Source of the DNA: Clostridium lundense DSM 17049
GTDB taxonomy: Bacteria; Bacillota; Clostridia; Clostridiales; Clostridiaceae
Assembly: GCF_000619945.1 (NCBI RefSeq)
Contig: NZ_JHVC01000001.1
Span: 186,001 to 250,000 of the forward strand
Direction of reading: 5' to 3'
DNA length: 64,000 nt
The position numbers were made by a program, and so were the translations under genes. Below the pieces are notes generated by a model. That model saw only the letters and a program-made list of their open reading frames with translations. It was not told the origin of the DNA and searched no databases. Position 1 is the stretch's first letter. Every line of letters starts with the position of its first letter. Of the stretch, positions 33,406-42,160 are shown one piece after another.

Positions 33406-33437
33406 AAACTATTGGAGCTGTATTCCAATAGTTTTTT
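33406..33437. terminator. terminator of the two-component operon
   Basis: Stem AAACTATTGGA / TCCAATAGTTT followed by TTTT. The upstream A tract also allows use from the opposite strand. Confidence 0.88.
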
Positions 33438-33496
33438 ATATAAATTTTAAATTAAAAATTTTCCCTAGAGCAATACAAGATAATCATTTAAAATTT

Positions 33497-35998
33497 TTAA
33501 TGTGAAGTTAATTCTTGAAACACTTCTATACAAATTTCAACTAAGTCTGGGTCGAATTGAGTTCCAGCATGTCTACGTAACTCTTCTATAGCTTCATCAA
33601 AAGATAAAGCTTTTTTATATGGCCTATCATGAATCATTACATCAAATGAATCAACTATAGAAAGCAGCCTAGACAGTAAGGGGATTTTTTCACCTTTGAG
33701 ACCTTTAGGATAGCCTGTACCATCATATCTTTCATGATGAGTAAGTATTTCATAAGCAATGGGATTTAAATCCTGAGATGAACATGCAATTCTATAACCT
33801 ATTTCTGAATGTGTCTTCATAACTTCCCATTCTTTATCTGTAAGAGGACCTGGCTTGTTAAGGATATGGTCTGGAATTGCAATTTTACCTATGTCATGTA
33901 ATTTAGCTAGAATATAAAGGTCATCAAGTTGTGAGGAAGTTAAGCTCAATTTTGTTCCTATTCTCTCACAAATAGAGTATATTCTTAAACCATGTTCTTC
34001 AGTTTCATGACTTTTTTCCCAAAGAGTTTTTGTTAAAGAAGCAATAATGCTATTTCTACAACTTTCTCCTTCAAGAAGCTTATTTCTATACATTTTTTCT
34101 TCTGCTTCTTTTATCACACAATTTAAATCTGTATTCATCGTATATTTTGTAGCATATCCTAAAGCTATATTTACTTTTATAGATTGTATATCTTTATCCT
34201 TGCAATTGAGCTTTATTCTTTTACATATATCCTCTGCCATAGTTTCATCCGTGTTTTTTAAAATTATAACAAATTCATCTCCACCCCAACGGTAAACTAA
34301 TCCACTAGACCCAATGGAAGATTTTAATATATTGGCTGCCTCTTTTAAAAGTTTATCTCCTTGTTCATGACCAAAAGTATCATTAGTAATCTTTAATCCG
34401 TTTATATCTCCAATTATTATTGAGATAGGCAGTTCAGTACAATGATTTAATTTACTTAAATTATATTCATAATAGCCTCTATTAAAAGCTCCTGTCAATT
34501 TATCATAGTAGGTTAAATATTTTAATTGTTCTTCTGAAAGTTTTTTATCATCTATATCTGTAATTATACCTGCCATTCTTATAGGATTATTACAGGAGTC
34601 ATATTCTACTACTTTTCCTTGGGTAAGTATCCATTTATATTTATTACCTTTTGTAAGAACTCTATGTTCAATAACAACGCTATCTCTGATTTTAGAGAGG
34701 TTTTGTTTAAACAAGCTTGAAAAATATGCTAAGTCTTCTTCATGTATTAAAGAAGTAAGGAATTTTAAATTAGGATGTATTTCTTCGGGTTCATATCCTA
34801 GAATTGAATAAAATCTTTTGCTTAAATTTACATAGTCATATTTTATATTCCAATCCCAAAAACCAGCATTAGCTCCTTGTAGTACCATAGAAAGTTGTTT
34901 TTCATTTTCATAAATTATTTTATTACTATCCTCTATTTTTATAAGCATATTATTTGTTGTTTGTGCTAAGTTTCCAATTTCATCATTTCTTTTAACTTTC
35001 AACTTATTGAAAAAGTTATTCTTGAGGTTTATATTTTTTATTCCATTACTTATATCTTCTATTGGATATATTATAAATATTTTAAGAAGTATATTACAAA
35101 TTATAAAAAGAATAAAAGTACATAATACCAACAAAGTTGAAAATAATTTTAAAGACCTTACTCCCTCTTTATATTGGCTTCTATCCATTTGCAGTTCTAA
35201 TAATAATAGAGGTGAAGAATCTACTCCCTTTAATATGGAATAACCTTTTATTATATTCTCATTTGCAGGAAATACATTAGTTTTTATTATACCTGAGGCT
35301 GATTTATTAAAAGCCACATTATTTACAATCAATCCAGTGTCACTTTTTTGTAAAGAGGTAATTGGTTTTATGCTTATATTGCAGGAGAATATTCCCTGAA
35401 GCATTTCTATAAACGATTTATCTAAGAATCTTCCCATAATTAAAGCCCCAGCTTTAGGAGTTTTATAAGTACTATCAGTAATGGGAAGAGAAGATATTAT
35501 AGCAGGTCTACCATCAATACATATAAGTGCTGAGGTACTACTGCGCAAATTTTCATGATTGCAAAGTAAGTTTTTTTCTTTTTCAATATAATATAACAAG
35601 CTTTTAGGCATTTCTGAATTATTTTTATCAAATGAATCATAATATTTTATATACTTTATATTTTTATTATTATCTAAAATTACAAATATATTTAAATTTA
35701 AATCACCAAGAGTTGATTCATTTAAGTTAGTATCAATATAGTTTTTGTTTTTATTTTTTACAAAATCTAAGGTATCATTCCAGGCTGACCAATCTCTATT
35801 AATTGCCTCTAAGTTTAGTATATTATTTCTAATTAAAGTTTCACATTCATTTAGTTTATATGTAATAGTATTTATTTCTGTGTGCTTTAAATTTGCCAAT
35901 AAATATTTGTTAATAACTATATAAGATATTATTATTAAAAATAATAGTGATGTAAACATTATAATAGCAACTTTATTTCTTATTTTCAAATGTGGCAC
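33497..35998 (-). CDS. CHASE4-HAMP-PAS-GGDEF-HD-GYP protein (c-di-GMP synthesis/turnover)
   Basis: An 833-aa multidomain sensor enzyme. TM1 is at ~10-30, followed by an extracellular CHASE4 domain (NRDWSAWNDTLDFV), TM2 at ~285-310, HAMP, and a PAS/PAC (~370-500). The GGDEF domain has an intact RWGGDEFVIIL, and the C-terminal HD-GYP domain has HDIGKIAIPDHIL and HHERYDGTGYP. There is no RxxD at the I-site position. It could make c-di-GMP through GGDEF and hydrolyse it through HD-GYP; which dominates cannot be read from sequence. The start is GTG 35998 or, better spaced from CAGGTG, TTG 35989. It is near the exopolysaccharide operon with the c-di-GMP receptor-like gene. Confidence 0.92.
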   Translation of the reverse strand: MPHLKIRNKVAIIMFTSLLFLIIISYIVINKYLLANLKHTEINTITYKLNECETLIRNNILNLEAINRDWSAWNDTLDFVKNKNKNYIDTNLNESTLGDLNLNIFVILDNNKNIKYIKYYDSFDKNNSEMPKSLLYYIEKEKNLLCNHENLRSSTSALICIDGRPAIISSLPITDSTYKTPKAGALIMGRFLDKSFIEMLQGIFSCNISIKPITSLQKSDTGLIVNNVAFNKSASGIIKTNVFPANENIIKGYSILKGVDSSPLLLLELQMDRSQYKEGVRSLKLFSTLLVLCTFILFIICNILLKIFIIYPIEDISNGIKNINLKNNFFNKLKVKRNDEIGNLAQTTNNMLIKIEDSNKIIYENEKQLSMVLQGANAGFWDWNIKYDYVNLSKRFYSILGYEPEEIHPNLKFLTSLIHEEDLAYFSSLFKQNLSKIRDSVVIEHRVLTKGNKYKWILTQGKVVEYDSCNNPIRMAGIITDIDDKKLSEEQLKYLTYYDKLTGAFNRGYYEYNLSKLNHCTELPISIIIGDINGLKITNDTFGHEQGDKLLKEAANILKSSIGSSGLVYRWGGDEFVIILKNTDETMAEDICKRIKLNCKDKDIQSIKVNIALGYATKYTMNTDLNCVIKEAEEKMYRNKLLEGESCRNSIIASLTKTLWEKSHETEEHGLRIYSICERIGTKLSLTSSQLDDLYILAKLHDIGKIAIPDHILNKPGPLTDKEWEVMKTHSEIGYRIACSSQDLNPIAYEILTHHERYDGTGYPKGLKGEKIPLLSRLLSIVDSFDVMIHDRPYKKALSFDEAIEELRRHAGTQFDPDLVEICIEVFQELTSH

Positions 35999-36050
35999 CT
36001 GCTTCCGATATATAATTATTGGATTAATTTCACTATTATAACATATAAAA

Positions 36051-36398
36051 TTATTCTTTATCTATGCTACATTCTGTTTCAATAAGGTTTAGGTTTTTAG
36101 CCTTTTCTAACTCTTCTTTTAATTCTTTATTTTCTTTTAGTAAATTCGAATTTTCTAGCTTAATTTCATCTAATTTTTTAGTTAATTGCTTATTACTATG
36201 TTTTAAGGAAAATTCTCTTTTTAAACCTAGAAGCATTATAATTAGTGCACCTAAAATAACAGATATAAATATTATTAAAGCTTGTGAAATTTCAAGTTTT
36301 GCAAAAAGAAAACTTACTGTAATAATTGATGAGTTTTGTATAGCAAAGATAGTTATTAAAATGGCAAATACTAGAGATAAGATAAATCCAAATTGCAT
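36051..36398 (-). CDS. LapA-domain (DUF1049) small membrane protein
   Basis: A 115-aa protein with two transmembrane helices (~1-20 and ~38-62) linked by the conserved QNSSIITVSFLFAKLEIS segment, then a charged coiled-coil tail (~65-105). This is the LapA/DUF1049 layout; in Gram-positive bacteria the role is unknown. AGGAGGATT precedes the ATG. Same strand as, and just upstream of, the GGDEF/HD-GYP gene, but ~50 bp separate them. Confidence 0.8.
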   Translation of the reverse strand: MQFGFILSLVFAILITIFAIQNSSIITVSFLFAKLEISQALIIFISVILGALIIMLLGLKREFSLKHSNKQLTKKLDEIKLENSNLLKENKELKEELEKAKNLNLIETECSIDKE

Positions 36399-36608
36399 AA
36401 TAATCCTCCTTTTTTGTTAAAAATAAAGTATCAGGTTATAACAATTTAATACAAAATCATTTATTATACAACAATTATAGCATATTTTTAACAAAAAATA
36501 ACGTTTTAGGTTTTATAATTTTTATGCTTCATTGGAAATATGAATATTATATGGAATTATTATTAATAATATTAAGGGAAAAAAATTATTTTATGAGGTG
36601 ATGTTTTT

Positions 36609-38015
36609 ATGGGAAAAATTTTAGGATATTATATTATGCCTCATCCTCCTATCATTATCCAAGAGGTAGGAAAAGGGGAGGAAAAAAAAGCTAAAAAAAC
36701 TATAGATGCGTGTTACAAGGTATCAGAAGAAATAGGAAAACTTAAGCCAGATACTATAATTATCATTACACCACATGGACCTATATTTAAGGATGCTATA
36801 GCAATTAGAGATGAGGAAGAATTTGTGGGAAGTTTTGGTGATTTCGGGGTTGATGAAGTTAAAATTAGATTACAGGCAAACAGATCTCTTACAGAGGATA
36901 TATTTATAAAAGCTCATGGGGAGGGTATATCTACTATTTTAATAGATAAAGAAAGAGCAGTATTATATGATGTTGAAGAAGGATTAGATCATGGAGCTAT
37001 GGTGCCATTATATTTTATAAATAAGAAGTATAGTGGATATAAAATAGTACATATAACCTATGGATTACTTTATGATACAGAGTTATATAGGTTTGGTGAA
37101 ATTATTAATGAGGCAGTAGAAAAATCAAACTTTAATGCAGTAATTATTGCGTCAGGAGATTTATCTCATAAATTAAGCCATGAGGGCCCCTATGGATATA
37201 TGAAAGAAGGTAAAATTTTTGATGAGAAGATAATATCTTTACTGGAAAAAGGACAGGTCGAAGAAATATTTAGTCTAGATAAAGGTTTAGCAGAAGCAGC
37301 AGGAGAATGTGGTTTAAGATCTTTCTACATTTTACTTGGAGCTATCGCTGGAAGAAATTTTTCAGGAAATATCTTATCCTATGAAGGGCCATTTGGTATT
37401 GGGTATGGGGTAATGAATTTTAATGTTAATGAAGAATCCTCAAAAGAAAATATTATAGATAAAATAGAAAAAAGAAAAAAAGAGGAAATAAGCAAAATAA
37501 GAGGACAAGAAAGTATACATGTAAAGCTTGCTAGAGAGTCTTTGGAGGGATTTATAGATACTGGTAAATATATAGAAGTTCCTTCATATATAGATGATGA
37601 AATGCTTAATGAAAAAAGAGGAGTTTTTGTTTCTTTAAAGAAGGATGGAGTGTTAAGAGGATGTATTGGTACTATAGCACCTACCACAGATAATATAGCT
37701 GAGGAAATTATAAGAAATGCTGTGGAGGCAGGTAGTATGGATCCTAGATTTACTCCAGTAAGAAAAGAAGAGTTAGATTGTCTTACTTATTCTGTAGATG
37801 AAATTATGTCTGGAGAACCATGTGGGAAGAAAGACTTGGATCCGAAAAAATATGGAGTAATAGTTAGAAGTGGTTCTAAAACAGGATTATTATTACCTGA
37901 TTTAGATGGGGTTGATACTATAGAAGAGCAATTAAACATATCACTTAGAAAAGCTAACATAGAACCGCATGAAAAATATACTATAGAAAGATTTGAAGTA
38001 ATAAGACACTATTAA
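36609..38015 (+). CDS. AmmeMemoRadiSam system protein: LigB-like dioxygenase domain fused to AMMECR1
   Basis: A 468-aa fusion. Residues ~1-265 are a class III extradiol dioxygenase (LigB/MEMO-like) fold with the expected His-bearing motifs MPHPPIII, TPHGPIF, DHGAMVPLYF and ASGDLSHKLSHEGPYG. Residues ~295-465 are an AMMECR1 domain with RGCIGTIAPTTDNIAEEI and SMDPRFTPV. The radical SAM partner follows 170 bp downstream, separated by a dispersed repeat element. The three-component AmmeMemoRadiSam module is widespread in anaerobes and archaea and, to my knowledge, its reaction is not established. RBS TGAGGTGAT precedes the ATG. Confidence 0.93.
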   Translation: MGKILGYYIMPHPPIIIQEVGKGEEKKAKKTIDACYKVSEEIGKLKPDTIIIITPHGPIFKDAIAIRDEEEFVGSFGDFGVDEVKIRLQANRSLTEDIFIKAHGEGISTILIDKERAVLYDVEEGLDHGAMVPLYFINKKYSGYKIVHITYGLLYDTELYRFGEIINEAVEKSNFNAVIIASGDLSHKLSHEGPYGYMKEGKIFDEKIISLLEKGQVEEIFSLDKGLAEAAGECGLRSFYILLGAIAGRNFSGNILSYEGPFGIGYGVMNFNVNEESSKENIIDKIEKRKKEEISKIRGQESIHVKLARESLEGFIDTGKYIEVPSYIDDEMLNEKRGVFVSLKKDGVLRGCIGTIAPTTDNIAEEIIRNAVEAGSMDPRFTPVRKEELDCLTYSVDEIMSGEPCGKKDLDPKKYGVIVRSGSKTGLLLPDLDGVDTIEEQLNISLRKANIEPHEKYTIERFEVIRHY

Positions 38016-38143
38016 AAGTTGCGTTGCAACTTTTAGAGTACAGAGCAAAGAGTACAGAGGACAGATAAAGAGAATTTTTCTGCGAAAAATTTTAAATTAT
38101 TTATTTTAATATACCGAAAATAAATTTTTATCATCTGTACTCT
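38014..38143. repeat. MITE-like intergenic element, copy 2 (most complete)
   Basis: The hairpin AAAAGTTGC-GTT-GCAACTTTT (38014-38034) overlaps the stop of the upstream gene. A unit bounded by AGAGTACAGA (38035-38044) and TCTGTACTCT (38134-38143), a perfect 10-bp inverted repeat, follows. Inside is a second AGAGTACAGAG. It lies between the two AmmeMemoRadiSam genes. No ORF is present. Confidence 0.8.
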
Positions 38144-38185
38144 AAAAAAATGGATACAATTTTTTTATAAGGTGGTGGTGTTTTC

Positions 38186-39175
38186 ATGGATAAAGAAGCA
38201 TCCTTTTATAAAACCTTACAGGAAGATAAGATTTTATGTGAACTTTGTCCACATAATTGTAGGCTTTCATTAGGACAGATGGGTATATGTAAGGGAAGAA
38301 AAAGAGAAGGAGATAAACTTTATACTATAAATTATGGTGAAGTTACTTCTATGGCATTAGATCCTATAGAGAAAAAGCCATTATATCATTTCAAGCCTGG
38401 TAGTAATATTTTATCTGTAGGAAGTTTTGGATGTAATTTTAAATGTGGTTTTTGTCAAAACTATACCATATCTCAAGATAAATATAGAAGTGAATATATA
38501 TCACCACAAAAGCTTATAGAGTTAGCACAACAAATTGGAAGTAACATAGGAATATCCTTTACTTATAATGAACCTTCCATATGGTATGAATATATAAGAG
38601 ATGTATGTGATGCTTCAAAAGATAAAAAATTAGATTTGGTTATGATAAGTAATGGATATATTTCTACCAAAGCTTTAAAAACATTACTTCCATATATATC
38701 TGCATTTAATATAGACTTAAAAGCCTTTAAAGAGGAATTTTATAAAAAGATATGTTTGGGAGACATAGAAACCGTACTAAATAATATTAAAATTGCAGCA
38801 GAGGAGTGCCATGTAGAAATTACTACATTATTAATAAATGATTACAACGATTCTGAAGAAGAAGTAGAAGAATTATGTAGATGGGTAGCATCTGTGAGCA
38901 GGGATATACCCCTACATTTTTCAAGATATTATCCAACTTATAAATTTAAAGAAGAAGCTACACCTATAGGAAGAGTAATAAGAGCTAGAGAAATAGGCAA
39001 GAAGTATTTAAATTATGTATATATAGGTAATTTACCAGGGGTTGATAATAATACCTATTGTCCTAAATGTGGAGAATTGCTAGTGAAAAGGGAAGGATAT
39101 TTTACAGAAATATTGATCCAGGAAAACCAATGTCCAAAATGTCAACAGCATATAAATATAGTAATTGATAATTAA
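38186..39175 (+). CDS. AmmeMemoRadiSam system radical SAM enzyme
   Basis: A 329-aa radical SAM protein of the PflA-related AmmeMemoRadiSam group. The [4Fe-4S]/SAM site is GCNFKCGFCQNY (CxxxCxxC, near residues 93-100). Extra cysteines occur at the N-terminus (CELCPHNCRL), and a C-terminal zinc-ribbon-like pair CPKC...CPKC lies in the last 40 residues. The glycine-rich and SAM-binding segments SFTYNEPSIW and VMISNGYIS are present. The partner is the LigB-AMMECR1 fusion upstream. The substrate is unknown; modification of a protein or small molecule has been proposed for the family. Confidence 0.95.
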   Translation: MDKEASFYKTLQEDKILCELCPHNCRLSLGQMGICKGRKREGDKLYTINYGEVTSMALDPIEKKPLYHFKPGSNILSVGSFGCNFKCGFCQNYTISQDKYRSEYISPQKLIELAQQIGSNIGISFTYNEPSIWYEYIRDVCDASKDKKLDLVMISNGYISTKALKTLLPYISAFNIDLKAFKEEFYKKICLGDIETVLNNIKIAAEECHVEITTLLINDYNDSEEEVEELCRWVASVSRDIPLHFSRYYPTYKFKEEATPIGRVIRAREIGKKYLNYVYIGNLPGVDNNTYCPKCGELLVKREGYFTEILIQENQCPKCQQHINIVIDN

Positions 39176-39212
39176 AATAGTGGGTGGTATAGAAACCGCC
39201 CACTATTTTAAT
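39174..39212 (+). terminator. rho-independent terminator of the AmmeMemoRadiSam genes
   Basis: 16-bp stem TAAAATAGTGGGTGGT / ACCGCCCACTATTTTA (one G-U) whose 5' arm overlaps the stop codon. Confidence 0.9.
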
Positions 39213-39267
39213 ATAAAAATTTATTGAATGAGTATTTTTAAATAATAAATGATAATTTTAAAACTTA

Positions 39268-39330
39268 ATTTAAAGTTTTTCTGGAGTCCCAGCGGAAGAA
39301 AAAGCAACCTTATCTGCACTCTGAAAAAGT
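39268..39330. repeat. possible decayed copy of the intergenic element
   Basis: Sequence with AAAGTTTTTCTGGAG, AAAAAGCAACC and CTGCACTCTGAAAAAG recalls the ends of the 38014 element (GCAACTTTT, CTGTACTCTAAAA), but the order is scrambled. Between convergent genes. Weak similarity only. Confidence 0.3.
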
Positions 39331-39339
39331 ATAGTGCAT

Positions 39340-40461
39340 TTATTTTAAAACAAGTGGCATTAATAGAATAAAAGCTAATAAAACAATAATTATAAGAACA
39401 CCTTCAATTCTTCCAAAATTAATTGTCCAACCTATGCCAAATCTTTTTTCTACAAATATAGAAGGATCGTCCTTGTTTACATAAAAGCTTCCAAATTTCC
39501 AATACTTATCATCATTTCTTTCTGTAATTATTGTAGTCGAATCAGTTCCATTTTTTAATTTTATTCTGCTGCCACCTTGCCCTGTTTTTACAGTAAGTAC
39601 AACAGAAACTATTACTATTATAGTAGTTAGTATTAGTACTGACAGCATAATAATAGATCCACTAACTTTAATTACTAAAAGTGTAGTCATATTGGCGAAG
39701 GTAAAAATAATTTGCATCATTATAGAGACAAATACCATATAGCCAGACCAAATTCGTCTAAAAATTCTGTTCTTTTCTAAAGACTCCTCGGGATTTGATG
39801 AGGATATCTGTTGCTTTGACCAACCAATACTTTTATATGAAAAGAATAGAACTATTAGCATGAAAAATTGAATTAAAGGAAATTGATATATTATTGTAGT
39901 AGATTTAGTTGTGTATCTATCTATCTCTCCAGCAAAGTTCCAATGAATAGGAAGATTTTCAGGTAAATTTGGATAGACATTATAACCTATAATTATATTT
40001 AGTATTATTAAAATAAGAGGAATTAAAAACCACAGTGGAGATACAAGAATGTTTTTAGTTTTATTCATAGTGAAATTTGTATCTATAGTAACTATTTGTT
40101 GCTTTCCTTTATCCCAACCATAAGTACTTTTGATATTTTTTACTTTATTGTGGGTTATATAGTAAATTATAAAGTTTATAAAAAGATATAGTAACATTCC
40201 AAAAGTAAATATAAGAGGATTTTCTGTATAAGCGTACATTAGATAGCTTAGTATAGCTATATAGGGTATTCCAAAAATTAAACATATTTTTATATATATA
40301 CTTTCAGCAGTTTTTAGTTTTATATTATCTAATTCTTTTTCAGGTATTCTAACTCCAAAGAATATTTCTTTTCTTGTAAGTCTTGGCATAAATAAATTTA
40401 GGAAAAATATAATTAGTAAAGTAAAAATATTGTATAAAATATAATAAGTTTGTCCTGTCAT
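39340..40461 (-). CDS. DUF1648/DUF5808 multi-pass membrane protein
   Basis: A 373-aa integral membrane protein with about eight hydrophobic segments. The central PENLPIHWNFAGEIDRYTTK is the DUF1648 hallmark, and the C-terminal DDKYWKFGSFYVNKDDPSIFVEKRFGIGWT is the DUF5808 pattern. Such proteins (SdpI-like) are usually encoded with small regulators and can act in immunity or signalling. Its ATG overlaps the TGA of the upstream GntR gene (ATGA), so translation is coupled and the two form an autoregulated operon. Confidence 0.88.
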   Translation of the reverse strand: MTGQTYYILYNIFTLLIIFFLNLFMPRLTRKEIFFGVRIPEKELDNIKLKTAESIYIKICLIFGIPYIAILSYLMYAYTENPLIFTFGMLLYLFINFIIYYITHNKVKNIKSTYGWDKGKQQIVTIDTNFTMNKTKNILVSPLWFLIPLILIILNIIIGYNVYPNLPENLPIHWNFAGEIDRYTTKSTTIIYQFPLIQFFMLIVLFFSYKSIGWSKQQISSSNPEESLEKNRIFRRIWSGYMVFVSIMMQIIFTFANMTTLLVIKVSGSIIMLSVLILTTIIVIVSVVLTVKTGQGGSRIKLKNGTDSTTIITERNDDKYWKFGSFYVNKDDPSIFVEKRFGIGWTINFGRIEGVLIIIVLLAFILLMPLVLK

Positions 40462-40847
40462 TTTTTATTTCCCTCCTGATATACATTGAATATATTTTTA
40501 CAAGTATATAAAAATTCTTCTTGTGAAATTCCTTTACAAAAAGCTTCTGCTATTATAGATTTTAAATTTTCCTCTAATAAAACTTTATATTCATTTGTTA
40601 GGGAAGAAGTTTTATCATTTATAACGGCTCCTTTTCTTCTGTCTATTGTGAGAAATCCATCATTTTTCAAAAGATTATAGGCTTTGTTTACAGTATGCAT
40701 ATTTATACCTATATCTTCTGCTAACTGCCTAACTGACGGGAGATTTTCTCCTGGTGAAAGTTCACCTTTAGCTAGCCCTTGCAGTATTCCATTTTTTATT
40801 TGCACATATATTGGAATATCACTTTCAAAGTCTATTTTTAATAGCAC
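40458..40847 (-). CDS. GntR-family (YhcF-type) transcriptional regulator
   Basis: A 129-aa short GntR protein. The winged helix is at ~10-75 (IPIYVQIKNGIL, SVRQLAEDIGINMHTVNKAY, the recognition helix), with only a ~50-residue helical tail and no large effector domain, as in the YhcF/YtrA class. The start is GTG 40847: the reading frame is open upstream to 40952, but GGAGGTG at 40854-40860 is spaced for 40847 and the conserved LLKIDFESDIPIY begins there. It probably represses its own operon through the palindrome at 40907-40941. Confidence 0.9.
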   Translation of the reverse strand: MLLKIDFESDIPIYVQIKNGILQGLAKGELSPGENLPSVRQLAEDIGINMHTVNKAYNLLKNDGFLTIDRRKGAVINDKTSSLTNEYKVLLEENLKSIIAEAFCKGISQEEFLYTCKNIFNVYQEGNKK

Positions 40848-40906
40848 TAAAAACACCTCCGATAAAAAGATTACTGTGATAGATACGCTAGTATTTAAAA
40901 TGTTTG

Positions 40907-40941
40907 TTATATCTGTTATACATATACTATAACAGATATAA
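40907..40941 (-). promoter_or_regulatory. 14-bp-arm inverted repeat, likely GntR operator
   Basis: TTATATCTGTTATA and TATAACAGATATAA are perfect inverted arms separated by 7 bp, ~60 bp upstream of the GntR start and over the AT-rich promoter. The size and position suit autorepression. Confidence 0.75.
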
Positions 40942-40964
40942 TAAAAAAACAATCTGAGAAATTA

Positions 40965-41002
40965 ATAAAAAAATTCCCCTATAGTGCTATTTATAGGGGA
41001 AT
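40965..41002 (-). terminator. terminator of the protease operon
   Basis: On the minus strand, stem ATTCCCCTATA / TATAGGGGAAT is followed by a T-run. Confidence 0.88.
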
Positions 41003-41011
41003 ATAATTTGT

Positions 41012-42148
41012 TTACTTTAATTTTTCAACATTTTCTTTTAATATCTTTAATACATTATTTTCGTAGTCAATGATATAGGTAATTTTATAAGTATTAGAAT
41101 TAGTATTATCTTTAGTCTTTATTTTTGCAACAACCGTTATAGAATTATCTGAATTAGCACTAGAGGTTAAATTTAGTATTTCAATGCTTCTTGTAGATAA
41201 AAAATCTTTTCTAAATAAATTATAATTTGTTTTAGACTGCCACTCGCTGCCAAGTAAAGTGTAAGCAGCTACATAATCCTGAGAGTTAATGCAATCATAA
41301 AAATATTTTATAAGATATTCAGAGGAGATTTTCTTATCTTCCATATCTTCATATCTATATTTTGGTGTAACATCTGTGGTTACAAGTACAGCAGGATTTT
41401 TTGACCAAGCTTCTACATCCTGTAAAACCTGATTTATAGGAATACTAAATCCTATAGAGTTTCCGCCAGATTTGGCGGAATTTATGCCTATTACTTGTCC
41501 GGTTTTTTTATCTATAAGAGGGCCTCCGCTACTGCCATTATCAATAGGGGCAGTAATTTGGTACATATTTTTATAATTATAATTTTCTATGGCGAAGGAT
41601 TTATTTAATCCATTTATTATTCCAGTAGTTATTGTATTTTCAAGACCAAGAGGGCTTCCAATTGCAATTATATTGTCTCCTAAGGATGCTTTATAATCTT
41701 TATTTATTTTTAGTGGAGTTTTTCCTTTAAGAGCAGGTACTCTAATTAGGGCCACATCTAAGCTAGTAGATTTTCCTATTACAGTACCAAGATATATGGT
41801 TGTATCGGCCATTCGTACTCTTAAATCTTTTGCATCACCAACTACATGAGCATTGGTAATAATGTCTCCATTATTATTATATAAAAAGCCTGACCCTTGA
41901 CTAAGACCTTTATCTGTATTGGCATATATAGATACCACTGATTTCTGATTTTCACTTAAATTATCCATAAAGTTATTATTGTTACTATTTATTGAACTTA
42001 AATCATGTAAAGTTCCCAAAGAAGAATTTGCTGATAAAGAAGAATATTTCATATTTTTATGTATTATATATGAACCAAATAAACCAAAGGATACAAATAA
42101 TGTAGACACCAAAGCGGATAAAATAATTTTAGTATTATTTTTTTTCAC
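41012..42148 (-). CDS. membrane-anchored HtrA-like trypsin-fold serine protease
   Basis: A 378-aa protein with one N-terminal transmembrane helix (~8-30) and an S1C protease domain (~65-240). The catalytic triad is visible: His101 in ITNAHVVGD, Asp131 in SLDVALIRV and Ser207 in NGSSGGPLID. The C-terminal ~110 residues are not a PDZ domain; they look like a small cone-fold (NTF2-like) domain (YLIKYFYDCINSQDYVAAYTLL). It lies 12 bp downstream of a zinc-ribbon/FxLYD membrane protein, so a two-gene envelope-quality-control operon is likely. AGGAGGGA precedes the ATG. Confidence 0.92.
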   Translation of the reverse strand: MKKNNTKIILSALVSTLFVSFGLFGSYIIHKNMKYSSLSANSSLGTLHDLSSINSNNNNFMDNLSENQKSVVSIYANTDKGLSQGSGFLYNNNGDIITNAHVVGDAKDLRVRMADTTIYLGTVIGKSTSLDVALIRVPALKGKTPLKINKDYKASLGDNIIAIGSPLGLENTITTGIINGLNKSFAIENYNYKNMYQITAPIDNGSSGGPLIDKKTGQVIGINSAKSGGNSIGFSIPINQVLQDVEAWSKNPAVLVTTDVTPKYRYEDMEDKKISSEYLIKYFYDCINSQDYVAAYTLLGSEWQSKTNYNLFRKDFLSTRSIEILNLTSSANSDNSITVVAKIKTKDNTNSNTYKITYIIDYENNVLKILKENVEKLK

Positions 42149-42160
42149 ATATATCCCTCC

